Part shown: piece by piece, positions 26,695 through 34,461 of the stretch
Position numbering within the stretch: position 1 is the first letter of the stretch
Layout of the letters: each line of letters opens with the position of its first letter
The notes under the pieces: model-generated
Database searches by the model: none
What the model was told of the DNA's origin: nothing
What the model saw: the letters and a program-made list of their open reading frames with translations, nothing else
NCBI GenBank assembly: GCA_050008495.1
Contig: JBEKMN010000058.1
Coordinates: 6,415-70,414 of the forward strand
Direction of reading: 5' to 3'
Source: CAVROP01 sp050008495
Lineage (GTDB): Bacteria; Acidobacteriota; Terriglobia; UBA7540
DNA length: 64,000 nt
Program-made: the position numbers and the translations under genes

Positions 26695-27132
26695 TCACAA
26701 AGAGAAAATGATAATAGCCGCCACAGCAAATCCCAAACCCACCATCTGAAGCCAATTGAGCCGTTCGCGTAGAACCAGTACCGCCAGCACGACCGTAATG
26801 AGGGGATAAAGAGCCGTGGCGGCGGTGATGACCGACGTGTTCCCGCCACTCCGATAGGCTGCAAAAAGCGTCAGGCCGCCGATGCCCGCAAGAATTCCAT
26901 TGCCAAGGCTGTACGCGATGCCCTTCGCGCTCTTTTCGAACTTGACGGGCTTCATGACAAGCACCAGAATCGCCACCGGAATGAAGCCGAACGTAAAGAT
27001 GAACTGCATCGCGCTGGCGGGAATCTCGTTAGTCCCCAGTTTCGAACAGAGCACCCACGCTCCCCAACAAAGCACGCAAAGCAGCGAGTACCAAAACCAC
27101 TTGGCTTTAAGCCCCTGCGGTATGACTTTCAT
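26695..27132 (-). CDS. Half-size EamA/DMT transporter (first of a pair)
   Basis: The 145-residue protein starts MKVIPQGLKAKWFWYSLLCV at ATG 27132, with GGAG upstream. It has five predicted helices ending QMVGLGFAVAAIIIFSL and the loop GGNTSVITAATALYPLIT typical of EamA domains. With the next gene it forms a split drug/metabolite carrier, probably a heterodimer. Solutes of such pairs range over sugars, polyamines and amino acids; the linkage to a sugar-type oxidoreductase suggests a carbohydrate or its product. It is the first gene of the minus-strand operon. Confidence 0.85.
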   Translation of the reverse strand: MKVIPQGLKAKWFWYSLLCVLCWGAWVLCSKLGTNEIPASAMQFIFTFGFIPVAILVLVMKPVKFEKSAKGIAYSLGNGILAGIGGLTLFAAYRSGGNTSVITAATALYPLITVVLAVLVLRERLNWLQMVGLGFAVAAIIIFSL

Positions 27133-27230
27133 GCAACTCCAAAATGAAAAGGGGTACGTCCTTCGGCAAAGTCTCACACTCGCTCCCGAAGACGCAGAAG
27201 CAAACACGAGACCGTTTTGCCACCCTGCTT

Positions 27231-27258
27231 CTTATAGTGAGTGCCTCGCGACTGTCAA
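27231..27258 (-). promoter_or_regulatory. Promoter of the EamA-oxidoreductase operon
   Basis: On the minus strand, -35 TTGACA (27258-27253) and -10 TATAAG (27236-27231) have a 16 bp spacer. The predicted leader to ATG 27132 is about 90 nt. Confidence 0.6.
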
Positions 27259-27462
27259 GCTTTTTTCGTAGCTGACACAGGGTTGGTGCAAAGCGGACCC
27301 GCGCCCCGGCGGGCGGGGCGCCGCGCTACGACTCGCGGCTTTGTGGCTTCCGTACCATCGGCCAACTTTTACGCCGAACACCCGTGGTAGCTTGGTAGTG
27401 ACTCAATTTGAATTCGTAGCGGCGAGCTTACCTCGCCAAACACTGCCGGTAGCGTTTTTCGC

Positions 27463-27600
27463 TTGACAAGCCTCTCAGGCCGTGATAGCCTATAAGCGTT
27501 GTCAAACTCGGCCGCCGACAAACTGTCAGTGGTTAGGCGGCGAGACTAAGTAGGGCAATTCCCCCGGCAGGCCGTCAGAAGGAGGGGAGCCGCCAATTAC
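27463..27600 (+). promoter_or_regulatory. Promoter and structured leader with alternative pairing
   Basis: -35 TTGACA (27463-27468) and -10 TAGCCT (27486-27491) are 17 bp apart. In the following leader, GGCGGC (27536-27541) can pair with GCCGCC upstream (27511-27516) or with GCCGCC downstream (27589-27594). The downstream copy directly follows a strong Shine-Dalgarno GGAGGGG (27581-27587) before ATG 27601. The two pairings exclude each other, as in a translational switch. No known riboswitch family was recognised. Confidence 0.4.
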
Positions 27601-27906
27601 ATGTATTTTAGTACGATCGAAGCCAGTATGTTATTGAAAACAAACGAGACCTTTCGAAAACGAACTCAAAACGAACTCAAAACGCAGCTAAGATTAGACC
27701 CCAAAATCGGCGCAAAACGCGCAATTCTGGTCGAATTCGCCTGCGGAAATAATCCAACCAGAGGGGTCACGGGGGGCTACATAGATTCCATGCCCAACCG
27801 CGATGAGCGTCGGAAGGCCACAGAGGACATGCACGGCCCGTCTCGCAGGCCGACAATATGTCTGGACCAGCGCCTTGCGCCCCGGCCCCGCGCACCTGAA
27901 TCCTGA
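27601..27906 (+). CDS. Possible small ORF behind the structured leader
   Basis: A 101-codon ORF starts at ATG 27601, 13 nt after the GGAGGGG ribosome-binding site. The protein is basic with no recognised domain, and the direct repeat AACGAACTCAAA (about 27659-27683) falls inside it. Coding character is weak, especially in the second half (RPTICLDQRLAPRPRAPES). It may instead be decayed sequence or a short leader peptide. Confidence 0.2.
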   Translation: MYFSTIEASMLLKTNETFRKRTQNELKTQLRLDPKIGAKRAILVEFACGNNPTRGVTGGYIDSMPNRDERRKATEDMHGPSRRPTICLDQRLAPRPRAPES

Positions 27907-27975
27907 CACCTGCCAGGCCATTCGGGTGTAGACTTGTAAGCCGCAAACCCGAGAGTCCTCGCCGAAGGTCCTGAT

Positions 27976-29598
27976 ATGAAGATCCAATTAACTGTATTGT
28001 TATTTGCCCTACTTATCCCCGTCGCATTGTTCGTGATCGGCCTGAAGAGTATTGGCATGAGCGCGGAGCAGAAGATCAGGCCGGCGCTTGTAGCGGGAGG
28101 CTTCTACCCTGCCGACCCGAACGAATTGGGAAAGATGATCGACGGTTTTCTCGCGCAGGCTTCGCCCCAGAAACTGGACGGCAGCCTGGTGGCGCTGATC
28201 TGTCCTCACGCGGGCTACCAATTCTCCGGCGGCGTGGCAGCTTACTCCTATGTCCAGCTTAAAGGACGGAGCTACGACCGAGTGGTAGTGCTCGCCCCGT
28301 CGCATTACGAGTCGTTTCCCTTCTCCTCCATCTACGACGGAGACGCTTACCATACGCCGTTGGGCGACGTTCCGGTGGACCACGACTTTGCCGCCCGGCT
28401 CGTCAAGCTGAGCTCGTCAATCAAAATCTCGGACCGCGGACACGGCCCGGTGAATGTGCGAGGCCAACAGTACGGCGAGCACGCTCTCGAGGATCAACTG
28501 CCGTTCCTTCAGCGCGTGCTGGGACAGTTCAAGATGGTGCCCATCGTGATGGGCGACATCAGTTACGACAACTGCCGCGCCCTGGGGATCGCTCTCGCCA
28601 AAGCCGTACAAGGCACCAACACGCTCATCCTGGTCAGCTCCGATCTGTCCCATTACCACACTTACGATGACGCAGAGCGGATGGACCACCAGATCTTGAA
28701 GACCATCCAGGATTGGGATTACCTGACTCTCTCCCAAAACCTCGAGCGGAACCTCTGGAACGGTCCTTGCGGCGGCGGGCCCATCATCGCAGCCATGATT
28801 GCAGCGGAGCACTTGGGCGCCCATCACGCGCGACTCCTCAAATACGCCAATTCGGGCGACGTTACGGGAGACAAGAGCCGCGTGGTCGGTTACGGAGCCC
28901 TGGCGATCACGGCTGACAATGAGAAGGAGAACAAGAAGCACGGCCACAAGAACGCGGAGTTCTCCCTCACCCCCGCCGAAAAAGAGGAGTTGCTGAGAAT
29001 TGCCCGCCAGTCCGTGGAAGTCGCGGTGCGGGAGAAGAAGATCCTGCCCGTACCCGACAATGAGCCGGAAGCGCTCCGTGATGCGCGTGGCGCCTTCGTG
29101 ACCTTGAAGGAGCACGGAGATTTGCGCGGCTGTATTGGCTATATGTCCCCGGTTAAACCCCTTGCCGAAACGGTCCGGGATGTGGCCGCCTTCGCGGCTC
29201 TCGAGGACCGGCGCTTCCGCCCCGTCAATTCCGACGAACTGCCGCTGCTGGAGTACGAGATCTCGGTGCTTTCCCCGCTGCGCAAAGTCGAAGACATCAA
29301 CCAGATTCATGTAGGCCAACATGGCTTGCTGATCCGCAAGGGAGAGAATGAGGGCGTGCTGCTTCCCCAGGTGCCCACGGAAGAAGGCTGGGATCGGAAG
29401 ACATTCCTGGAACAGGTGTGCGTCAAGGCGGGCCTGCCCCAGCAGGCCTGGAAAGATGACGACGCCGACCTGTTCATGTTTACGGCCCTGGTATTTGGCG
29501 AGCCGCACAATCCTAAAGCGCCCGCGATTGATGAGCCCTCAGCTCAAAAGCCGCCAGGATTGCAAGCGCCGCCGGCCCCAGGTTCACCACGGCCATGA
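27976..29598 (+). CDS. MEMO-AMMECR1 fusion (AmmeMemoRadiSam proteins B and A)
   Basis: The 540-residue protein joins two families normally encoded separately or fused in AmmeMemoRadiSam loci. An N-terminal membrane anchor or signal (LLFALLIPVALFVIGL) precedes the MEMO domain (about 33-315). The three residues that bind metal in human MEMO1 are matched by His78 (CPHAGY), His110 (APSHYES) and Cys265 (NGPCGGGP), with the same 32-residue spacing between the histidines. The AMMECR1 domain (about 325-515) has the hallmark DLRGCIGYM. The radical SAM partner of the system is not in the window. The C-terminal proline-rich tail overlaps the convergent gene by 86 bp. Function is unknown. Confidence 0.9.
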   Translation: MKIQLTVLLFALLIPVALFVIGLKSIGMSAEQKIRPALVAGGFYPADPNELGKMIDGFLAQASPQKLDGSLVALICPHAGYQFSGGVAAYSYVQLKGRSYDRVVVLAPSHYESFPFSSIYDGDAYHTPLGDVPVDHDFAARLVKLSSSIKISDRGHGPVNVRGQQYGEHALEDQLPFLQRVLGQFKMVPIVMGDISYDNCRALGIALAKAVQGTNTLILVSSDLSHYHTYDDAERMDHQILKTIQDWDYLTLSQNLERNLWNGPCGGGPIIAAMIAAEHLGAHHARLLKYANSGDVTGDKSRVVGYGALAITADNEKENKKHGHKNAEFSLTPAEKEELLRIARQSVEVAVREKKILPVPDNEPEALRDARGAFVTLKEHGDLRGCIGYMSPVKPLAETVRDVAAFAALEDRRFRPVNSDELPLLEYEISVLSPLRKVEDINQIHVGQHGLLIRKGENEGVLLPQVPTEEGWDRKTFLEQVCVKAGLPQQAWKDDDADLFMFTALVFGEPHNPKAPAIDEPSAQKPPGLQAPPAPGSPRP

Positions 29599-32074
29599 GA
29601 ATGGCGGCTCGCAAAAAGCCATAAACCGGGAGCAGGTAGGCGCTCAGCGCCACCGCTCCCAGGCACGCCCCAAGCAGATCGAGTCCATAGAGTATTCCAG
29701 GGTTGCCCAACTCCTGAGCACTCGCTGGCGAAGCCTTGTTCCCCTCCTCGCTGAGGAGGCGCATGAGGGGTGGTGACGCGGAGAAGTAAAGGCGGCTCGC
29801 TAAGGGGAACTGGAATCCGCCCATCAGACCGGCCATCAGAGCCAGCATGGGGAAAACCATGGGGTTGAGGGTGAGAAGCGCCCGCAGACTTTTGACGCTC
29901 GCCAGCAGAACGAACAACGCGTAGAGGAGAAGAGGCGCTGCCGCCGCCAGAAGTTGCAGCAGTGCGAGCATCCCGTATTCCCTTCCTTGGCTAAGGACGG
30001 GGTTGGGGGGTGGTTGGTCAGGACGTGGGCGCTGATATCCCCCAGCACCCACGGTCGTACGGGCGGTTCGCGAACCGCCCCTACGCGCCCTTGTTTCCCT
30101 TAGGGCCAACCATGCTCCGCCCGCCATCCCCACCATGAAGAGAGCTACCAGAATGGCCAGTTGCTGGTAAACGTATCCGTAGAGGGCTTGAAACCCGAGC
30201 AGGAGGAGAACTTCGAGGCCAAGCAGCGTGAACCCCATCGCCGCCACACAGAACCCCAGCGTGGCGCGATAGGCGTGCGGCAGTCTTCCTACATCACGAT
30301 CACGAGGCGGCGTGCCATCGCCGCTGCCGCCATGCCGCGCCACGCCGAGGCGTTCGCACAGCCCCGACGCGACCGTTAGGATCAACAGGCCAAGAAACGC
30401 GGCGACCGCGGCCGCGCCGAATCTCAGAGCCGCCAGCCATTCCAGTAAATCGCGCCAGCGCGAGTGAAATCGCGAACTCCATAGGGCCACGTCGAAATAG
30501 TAGGCAATGGGAGAGAAGTCCCGGTTAATGGGGGTGGCGGCCGTTGGCTCGATCTGCCGATCGAGATCCTGCATGCGATCCGGCGACATCTGGAAGGGAA
30601 CGTAATACTCGCGAAAATACTGCGTGTGGATGCGGCGCTCGTGCAGCCGGGTCATCAATCGAGAGGCATCTCGGGTAAGTGTGCCCCCTCGATTTGAAAC
30701 CAGAAAGTGAATCGTCTCTCCTGGAATGGCAACCACTTGTGGGAATACCGAGCGCAGCGTCTTTGCGAGGCACCTCAAGAGGTCCGCAAGATCCTGGCTG
30801 ATGTAATTCTCCGCCCCGGTCACCTGAAAGGACAGAACCCCGCCGGGGTTGAGCTTCTCCGCGGCCTCGCGGAAAAACTCCTGGGTGTAAAAGCGGTTCA
30901 GTTGGGCGGTAAAGGGGTCAGGCAAGTTGATGATGATGACGTCGAACTTGGTTTTGCTGGTCTTGAGGAACAACCGGCCATCCATGGGGTGAACGAACAC
31001 GCGAGGATCGCTGCGCACAGGCGTCCAGGCTTGAGCAAAGTGGCGCTCGGCGACGCCCAGGATGGCAGGGTCCAATTCGACGTAGTCGACCCGTTCGAGG
31101 CTGGAGTATTGCAGAGCTTGCGCCAGGCTGCCGTTGATTCCTCCGCCAATCAGCAGCAGCGAGTGGGGAGCGGCGTGTTCGAGAAGTGCAAAGTGTGCTG
31201 CCTCTTCGGCCGCTGAGGGGTCCGGCACGGTGAGTATCCTCAACCCGTTCTCGAAAAGGCTGTGGCTTTCGCTTGTCCCCACCAGCGCCAGATTGCCATA
31301 GACAGAATTCCGGGATTCCACGAGGCTGAAGCCGCGCCACAGCAGCGCCAGCGATTGGGCCTCGAGCCGGCGCGCGGCGCGCGGGATGAAGAGGGCAGCA
31401 ACGAGAAGCAGCGCCAGCAGGGTACGGCGATAGACCGGCGTGTGCACGCCGATCCATGCCGCGGCCAGCAGGTTGAGCAGGGCCACGCAGGCGGCCATTT
31501 CGAAGGAGGTGAAATGGCGGATCAAAATCAGGCTTGCCAGTATTCCTCCCAAGCCCGATCCCGCAGCCTCGAACAGGTAAACCGAACTCGCCGCGGAGGC
31601 CGTTGAGCTGCGCGTTTCCTCGCTGCACAGCCTGCTGCCCGCAGCAAACAGGCTCCCCGAGAGCAGGCAGAAGAGACTGAGTGTTATCAAGGAAGTGAGG
31701 AACATCGGCGCCGGGCCCAGGATTTCTCCAGGGACGGATTCCAGCATGGGCCGGCTGGCGCGTACCGCAAAAACGGTCAGCGGGAATACTCCGCCGAGCA
31801 GGGTTTCCAGACTGGCCACAACTTTCCGCGAATCGCGCCAGCGCCCTGAAACCCGGCCTGACAAGCTCGAGCCAATGGCCGTCCAAAGCAGCCAGCACGC
31901 GAGTATGATGCCGAGAGAAATCTCGTTGCCGTAAAAGACCACGATCAACTCGCGCATCAGAACAATCTGCGCGGCGACAGAAGTAAACCCAATGAGGGAT
32001 AAGATGCATTGCAGTTGGGGCGAGACTTTACCCTCTCCTCGGTGCCCAACATCGAATGTGGGTTGGTTGCTCAC
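29513..32074 (-). CDS. Membrane-bound spermidine-synthase-like protein with in-frame repeats
   Basis: The 853-residue protein has N-terminal transmembrane helices (about residues 22-225), a spermidine-synthase-like Rossmann domain (about 260-480) and C-terminal helices (about 570-845). The SAM/dcSAM fold is visible as SLLLIGGGINGSLAQALQYS and RVDYVELDPAILGVAERHF, with NLPDPFTAQLNRFYTQEFF at the active-site strand. Such fused proteins are common but their aminopropyl donor activity is unproven. Three stretches in the C-terminal part (about residues 663-672, 685-698 and 763-780) are encoded by dispersed repeats. The start codon GTG 32074 is weak, so the N-terminus is uncertain. Confidence 0.75.
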   Translation of the reverse strand: MSNQPTFDVGHRGEGKVSPQLQCILSLIGFTSVAAQIVLMRELIVVFYGNEISLGIILACWLLWTAIGSSLSGRVSGRWRDSRKVVASLETLLGGVFPLTVFAVRASRPMLESVPGEILGPAPMFLTSLITLSLFCLLSGSLFAAGSRLCSEETRSSTASAASSVYLFEAAGSGLGGILASLILIRHFTSFEMAACVALLNLLAAAWIGVHTPVYRRTLLALLLVAALFIPRAARRLEAQSLALLWRGFSLVESRNSVYGNLALVGTSESHSLFENGLRILTVPDPSAAEEAAHFALLEHAAPHSLLLIGGGINGSLAQALQYSSLERVDYVELDPAILGVAERHFAQAWTPVRSDPRVFVHPMDGRLFLKTSKTKFDVIIINLPDPFTAQLNRFYTQEFFREAAEKLNPGGVLSFQVTGAENYISQDLADLLRCLAKTLRSVFPQVVAIPGETIHFLVSNRGGTLTRDASRLMTRLHERRIHTQYFREYYVPFQMSPDRMQDLDRQIEPTAATPINRDFSPIAYYFDVALWSSRFHSRWRDLLEWLAALRFGAAAVAAFLGLLILTVASGLCERLGVARHGGSGDGTPPRDRDVGRLPHAYRATLGFCVAAMGFTLLGLEVLLLLGFQALYGYVYQQLAILVALFMVGMAGGAWLALRETRARRGGSRTARTTVGAGGYQRPRPDQPPPNPVLSQGREYGMLALLQLLAAAAPLLLYALFVLLASVKSLRALLTLNPMVFPMLALMAGLMGGFQFPLASRLYFSASPPLMRLLSEEGNKASPASAQELGNPGILYGLDLLGACLGAVALSAYLLPVYGFLRAAILMAVVNLGPAALAILAAFELRAHQSRAL
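29735..29785. repeat. Palindromic repeat inside the spermidine-synthase-like gene
   Basis: The hairpin CCCCTCCTCGCTGAGGAG and flanks ending GAGGGGTGGTG encode residues about 763-780, in the loop between two transmembrane helices. Confidence 0.45.
29978..30020. repeat. Dispersed repeat inside the spermidine-synthase-like gene
   Basis: CCCTTCCTTGGCTAAGGACGG followed by GGTTGGGGGGTGG has the form of a common intergenic repeat; one reading frame of it gives PPTPSLAKEG. Here it is read in frame as residues about 685-698. Confidence 0.45.
30057..30084. repeat. Family B palindromic repeat inside the spermidine-synthase-like gene
   Basis: GTACGGGCGGTTCG...CGAACCGCCCCTAC is a 28 bp palindrome with the family B ends and a different centre. 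It encodes residues about 663-672 between transmembrane helices. Confidence 0.75.
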
Positions 32075-32258
32075 CAGCGTTGCGCCATGGCAATACTACC
32101 GCCAAAGCCGCCATCGGCGCAAAGCACAGGGTCAGGCTTCAGGAGTCTGCAGGAAGAACTGCGCAGGCCGGCTGCCGCATCAGGCCACTGTACTTCGGGG
32201 TCTGCGCCAGCGGGCTGTGATCCTAAGGGGCGGGGTAACTTGACTGGCGGGGAGGGGA

Positions 32259-32287
32259 TTGACAAATCGCTGTACAGACCGTATAAA
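32259..32287 (+). promoter_or_regulatory. Consensus promoter of the toxin-antitoxin pair
   Basis: -35 TTGACA (32259-32264) and -10 TATAAA (32282-32287) are 17 bp apart. The palindrome TGTACA (32271-32276) in the spacer may be an autoregulatory operator. Transcription should begin at or next to the antitoxin ATG (32294), giving a leaderless mRNA. Confidence 0.7.
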
Positions 32288-32293
32288 GGCTCT

Positions 32294-32572
32294 ATGAAGA
32301 CTCTTACGATAACGGATGCAAAGAAGAATCTGAGCCGCTGGCTCGACGCTGCGGCCCGCGGACAGGACATCGGGATTGTCCGCGGGGCCGAAATCATTGC
32401 TCTGCGCAGGGTCGACGTGGAATCCACCGATTATGCGCAACGCGAATACGCGGCGACGCCAGAGCAAATTACGGCGTTTGCGGCGGCCACCGATAAACGC
32501 TATCGCCGGCTCAAGCGGTCGGGGAAATTGGTGACCGTCACCACCGAGCAACTGAGGAACCTGCTTGAGTAA
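32294..32572 (+). CDS. Phd/YefM-type antitoxin
   Basis: The 92-residue protein begins MKTLTITDAKKNLSRWLDAA and continues RGQDIGIVRGAEIIALRRV, the classical Phd/YefM DNA-binding fold. The C-terminal half (YRRLKRSGKLVTVTTEQLRN) would neutralise the toxin. It overlaps the toxin start by 8 bp. The promoter spacing predicts a leaderless transcript, and no Shine-Dalgarno precedes the ATG. Autoregulation together with the toxin is expected from the family. Confidence 0.85.
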   Translation: MKTLTITDAKKNLSRWLDAAARGQDIGIVRGAEIIALRRVDVESTDYAQREYAATPEQITAFAAATDKRYRRLKRSGKLVTVTTEQLRNLLE

Positions 32573-32855
32573 GCTTCTGTCTATTGACCCCGCAGTGTTA
32601 CGACGCCTACAGAGCCTGCCGAAGAACGAACGGGCTGAGTGCCTGTTAGCGCTGTGCGAGTTACCCGAGACCTTTGGCCGCCCGCATCTGCACAGCGGCT
32701 TGGGGATTCGTAAATTGGGCGACAAGATTTTCGAGTGCCGTGGCAATGCTTCGTTGCGCTTCAACTTTCAGGACCGGCCGTCCGACTTGTTCGTCTCTTT
32801 CCTGGGCAATCATGACGAGGTCAAAGCCGTGCTCCAAAACCGCAGGTATCGCTGA
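32565..32855 (+). CDS. RelE/ParE-superfamily toxin
   Basis: The 96-residue partner of the antitoxin starts at TTG 32565, overlapping the antitoxin stop by 8 bp. The RelE-like fold is suggested by a two-helix start (VLRRLQSLPKNERAECLLAL) and strands GIRKLGDKIFECRG, SLRFNFQ and DLFVSFLGNHDEVKAVLQ. The family includes ribosome-dependent mRNA endonucleases and gyrase poisons; catalytic residues cannot be assigned confidently. Gene order and overlap are typical of type II systems. Confidence 0.75.
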   Translation: MSKLLSIDPAVLRRLQSLPKNERAECLLALCELPETFGRPHLHSGLGIRKLGDKIFECRGNASLRFNFQDRPSDLFVSFLGNHDEVKAVLQNRRYR

Positions 32856-33185
32856 GACGAGCGACTGGCGCAGGCATCCAGAAAGCGCCGTGCGCACCTG
32901 CGTGACGGTCATTGGGAGAAACCCGGAAGCGGTGGAAAACGAGCTCATGAATAAGCCGTGACACGCGAAAGGAATTCGTCGCTTGATGGGCGTGGCTTGA
33001 TGACTTACTAATTTCTGCGGCGTTTGACTTCACTGGGGCGGTCGGCTAACCTGAATTGTCAGGGTTAATCCTTCCGGCGCGCCATGGCTTGCTGGAATTG
33101 AGGTTGGGAGCGCAAACGAACCGCGGAGATTCTTCGGCCCGGAGAACGGGGCCTCAGAGTGACATTAGTTCGAAGTAGCGTAGAA
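32856..33185. other. Intergenic stretch without recognised features
   Basis: These 330 bp between the toxin and the cysteine desulfurase show no ORF with coding character, no strong hairpin and no repeat of the families seen elsewhere. Confidence 0.4.
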
Positions 33186-34364
33186 ATGTTGAGAAGAGTC
33201 TATCTGGACAACAACGCAACGACGCCGCTGGCGCCGGAAGTCTTTGAGGCGATGAAGCCTTACCTGCTCGAGGATTATGGCAACGCCTCTTCGATCCATT
33301 GGTTTGGGCAACGGGCCAAGAACGCCGTCGAGAAGGCTCGCCAGCAGGTCGCAAAGCTGCTGAATGCGCGGCCTGGCGAAGTGATTTTTACAAGCGGGGG
33401 AACAGAGGCGGACAATGCTGCGATCTTCGGCATCGTCCAGGCAGCCCGTGTGGCAAACCCGCACATTATCACCACGAGCATTGAACACCACGCGGTCCTC
33501 AACACGGCGCAGGCGCTTGAAAAGCAGGGTGTCGGTGTGACTTACCTCGGTGTGGGTGCAGGCGGCGTGGTCGACCCGGCGGCCGTACGAAGCGCCATTC
33601 GGCCTGAGACCGTGCTGATTTCCATCATGCACGCGAACAACGAAATCGGCACGATCCAGCCGCTGGAAGATATTGGGGCCATTGCCCGCGAGCGCGATAT
33701 CTATTTCCACACCGACGCGGTTCAGTCAGCGGGCAAGATTCCCATCGATATCGAGAAGCTGGGCGTCGACCTGCTTTCCCTTTCCGCGCACAAGTTGAAC
33801 GGCCCGAAGGGCGTGGGTGCGATGTACATTCGCAGGGGCACTACCCTCAGGCCGCTTCTTTACGGAGGCCATCACGAGCGCGACCGCCGTCCCGGTACTG
33901 AAAACGTGCCGGGAATCGTCGGACTGGGAATGGCGGCGGAACTGGCCTGGGCTCACCTTGACGAATATGGGCAGCGTGTGGCGGCCTTGCGCGATCGCCT
34001 GGAGCGAGGCGTACTCGAATTGGTCCCGCAAGTCGCCGTAAACGGCGATCCACAGCGGCGGCTCCCCAACACCAGCAACCTTTGCTTCGAATGCGTCGAA
34101 GGCGAAGGCTTCGTCATCGCCATGGATTTGAAAGGCTTTGCATGCTCCACTGGGGCGGCATGTTCCTCCGGGTCGGTCGAGCCGTCGCACGTTCTCTCCG
34201 CTATCGGCTGTACGCCGGAGCAGGCGCGGACGAGCATCCGGTTCAGCCTGGGCCGTTACACTACCGCCGAAGATGTCGACGCCACGCTCGCTGCTCTTCC
34301 CGCCGTCGTCGAGCGGCTCCGTGCGGTGTCGCCCCGCTACAAACCCGTAGGAGCCAGGGGTTAG
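33186..34364 (+). CDS. Cysteine desulfurase (NifS/IscS type)
   Basis: The 392-residue PLP enzyme mobilises sulfur from cysteine as a protein-bound persulfide. It starts MLRRVYLDNNATTPLAPEVF, has EHHAVLNTAQAL, the cofactor lysine in SLSAHKLNGPKGVGAMYIRR, and the catalytic loop ACSTGAACSSGSVEPSHVL. The nearest downstream gene is mnmA, a known sulfur acceptor, so it probably supplies sulfur for tRNA thiolation, and perhaps Fe-S clusters. ATG 33186 matches the family N-terminus; GTG 33159 is possible. No IscU is adjacent. Confidence 0.93.
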   Translation: MLRRVYLDNNATTPLAPEVFEAMKPYLLEDYGNASSIHWFGQRAKNAVEKARQQVAKLLNARPGEVIFTSGGTEADNAAIFGIVQAARVANPHIITTSIEHHAVLNTAQALEKQGVGVTYLGVGAGGVVDPAAVRSAIRPETVLISIMHANNEIGTIQPLEDIGAIARERDIYFHTDAVQSAGKIPIDIEKLGVDLLSLSAHKLNGPKGVGAMYIRRGTTLRPLLYGGHHERDRRPGTENVPGIVGLGMAAELAWAHLDEYGQRVAALRDRLERGVLELVPQVAVNGDPQRRLPNTSNLCFECVEGEGFVIAMDLKGFACSTGAACSSGSVEPSHVLSAIGCTPEQARTSIRFSLGRYTTAEDVDATLAALPAVVERLRAVSPRYKPVGARG

Positions 34365-34370
34365 GGCAAT

Positions 34371-34458
34371 TCTGGATTTTGGATTTTGGATTCACCTTCC
34401 CATTTTCAAGTTTCCAGTTTCCAATTTCCAATTTCGAGTTTCGAACTCCGGTTTTCTT
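34371..34458. repeat. Low-complexity TTTGGA/TTTCCA repeat tract
   Basis: Short units GGATTTTGGATTTTGGATT and then TTTCCAGTTTCCAATTTCC fill the gap between the desulfurase and mnmA. A fragment of the same type precedes the TIM-barrel gene (14786-14812). Confidence 0.6.
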
Positions 34459-34461
34459 GTC

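Larger units (their letters stand above)
27133..27600. other. Intergenic region with two divergent promoters
   Basis: This stretch holds the leader and promoter of the EamA operon (minus), GC-rich palindromic remnants at about 27285-27345 and 27415-27440, and a second promoter with a structured leader (plus) from 27463. No coding sequence is evident. Confidence 0.5.
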
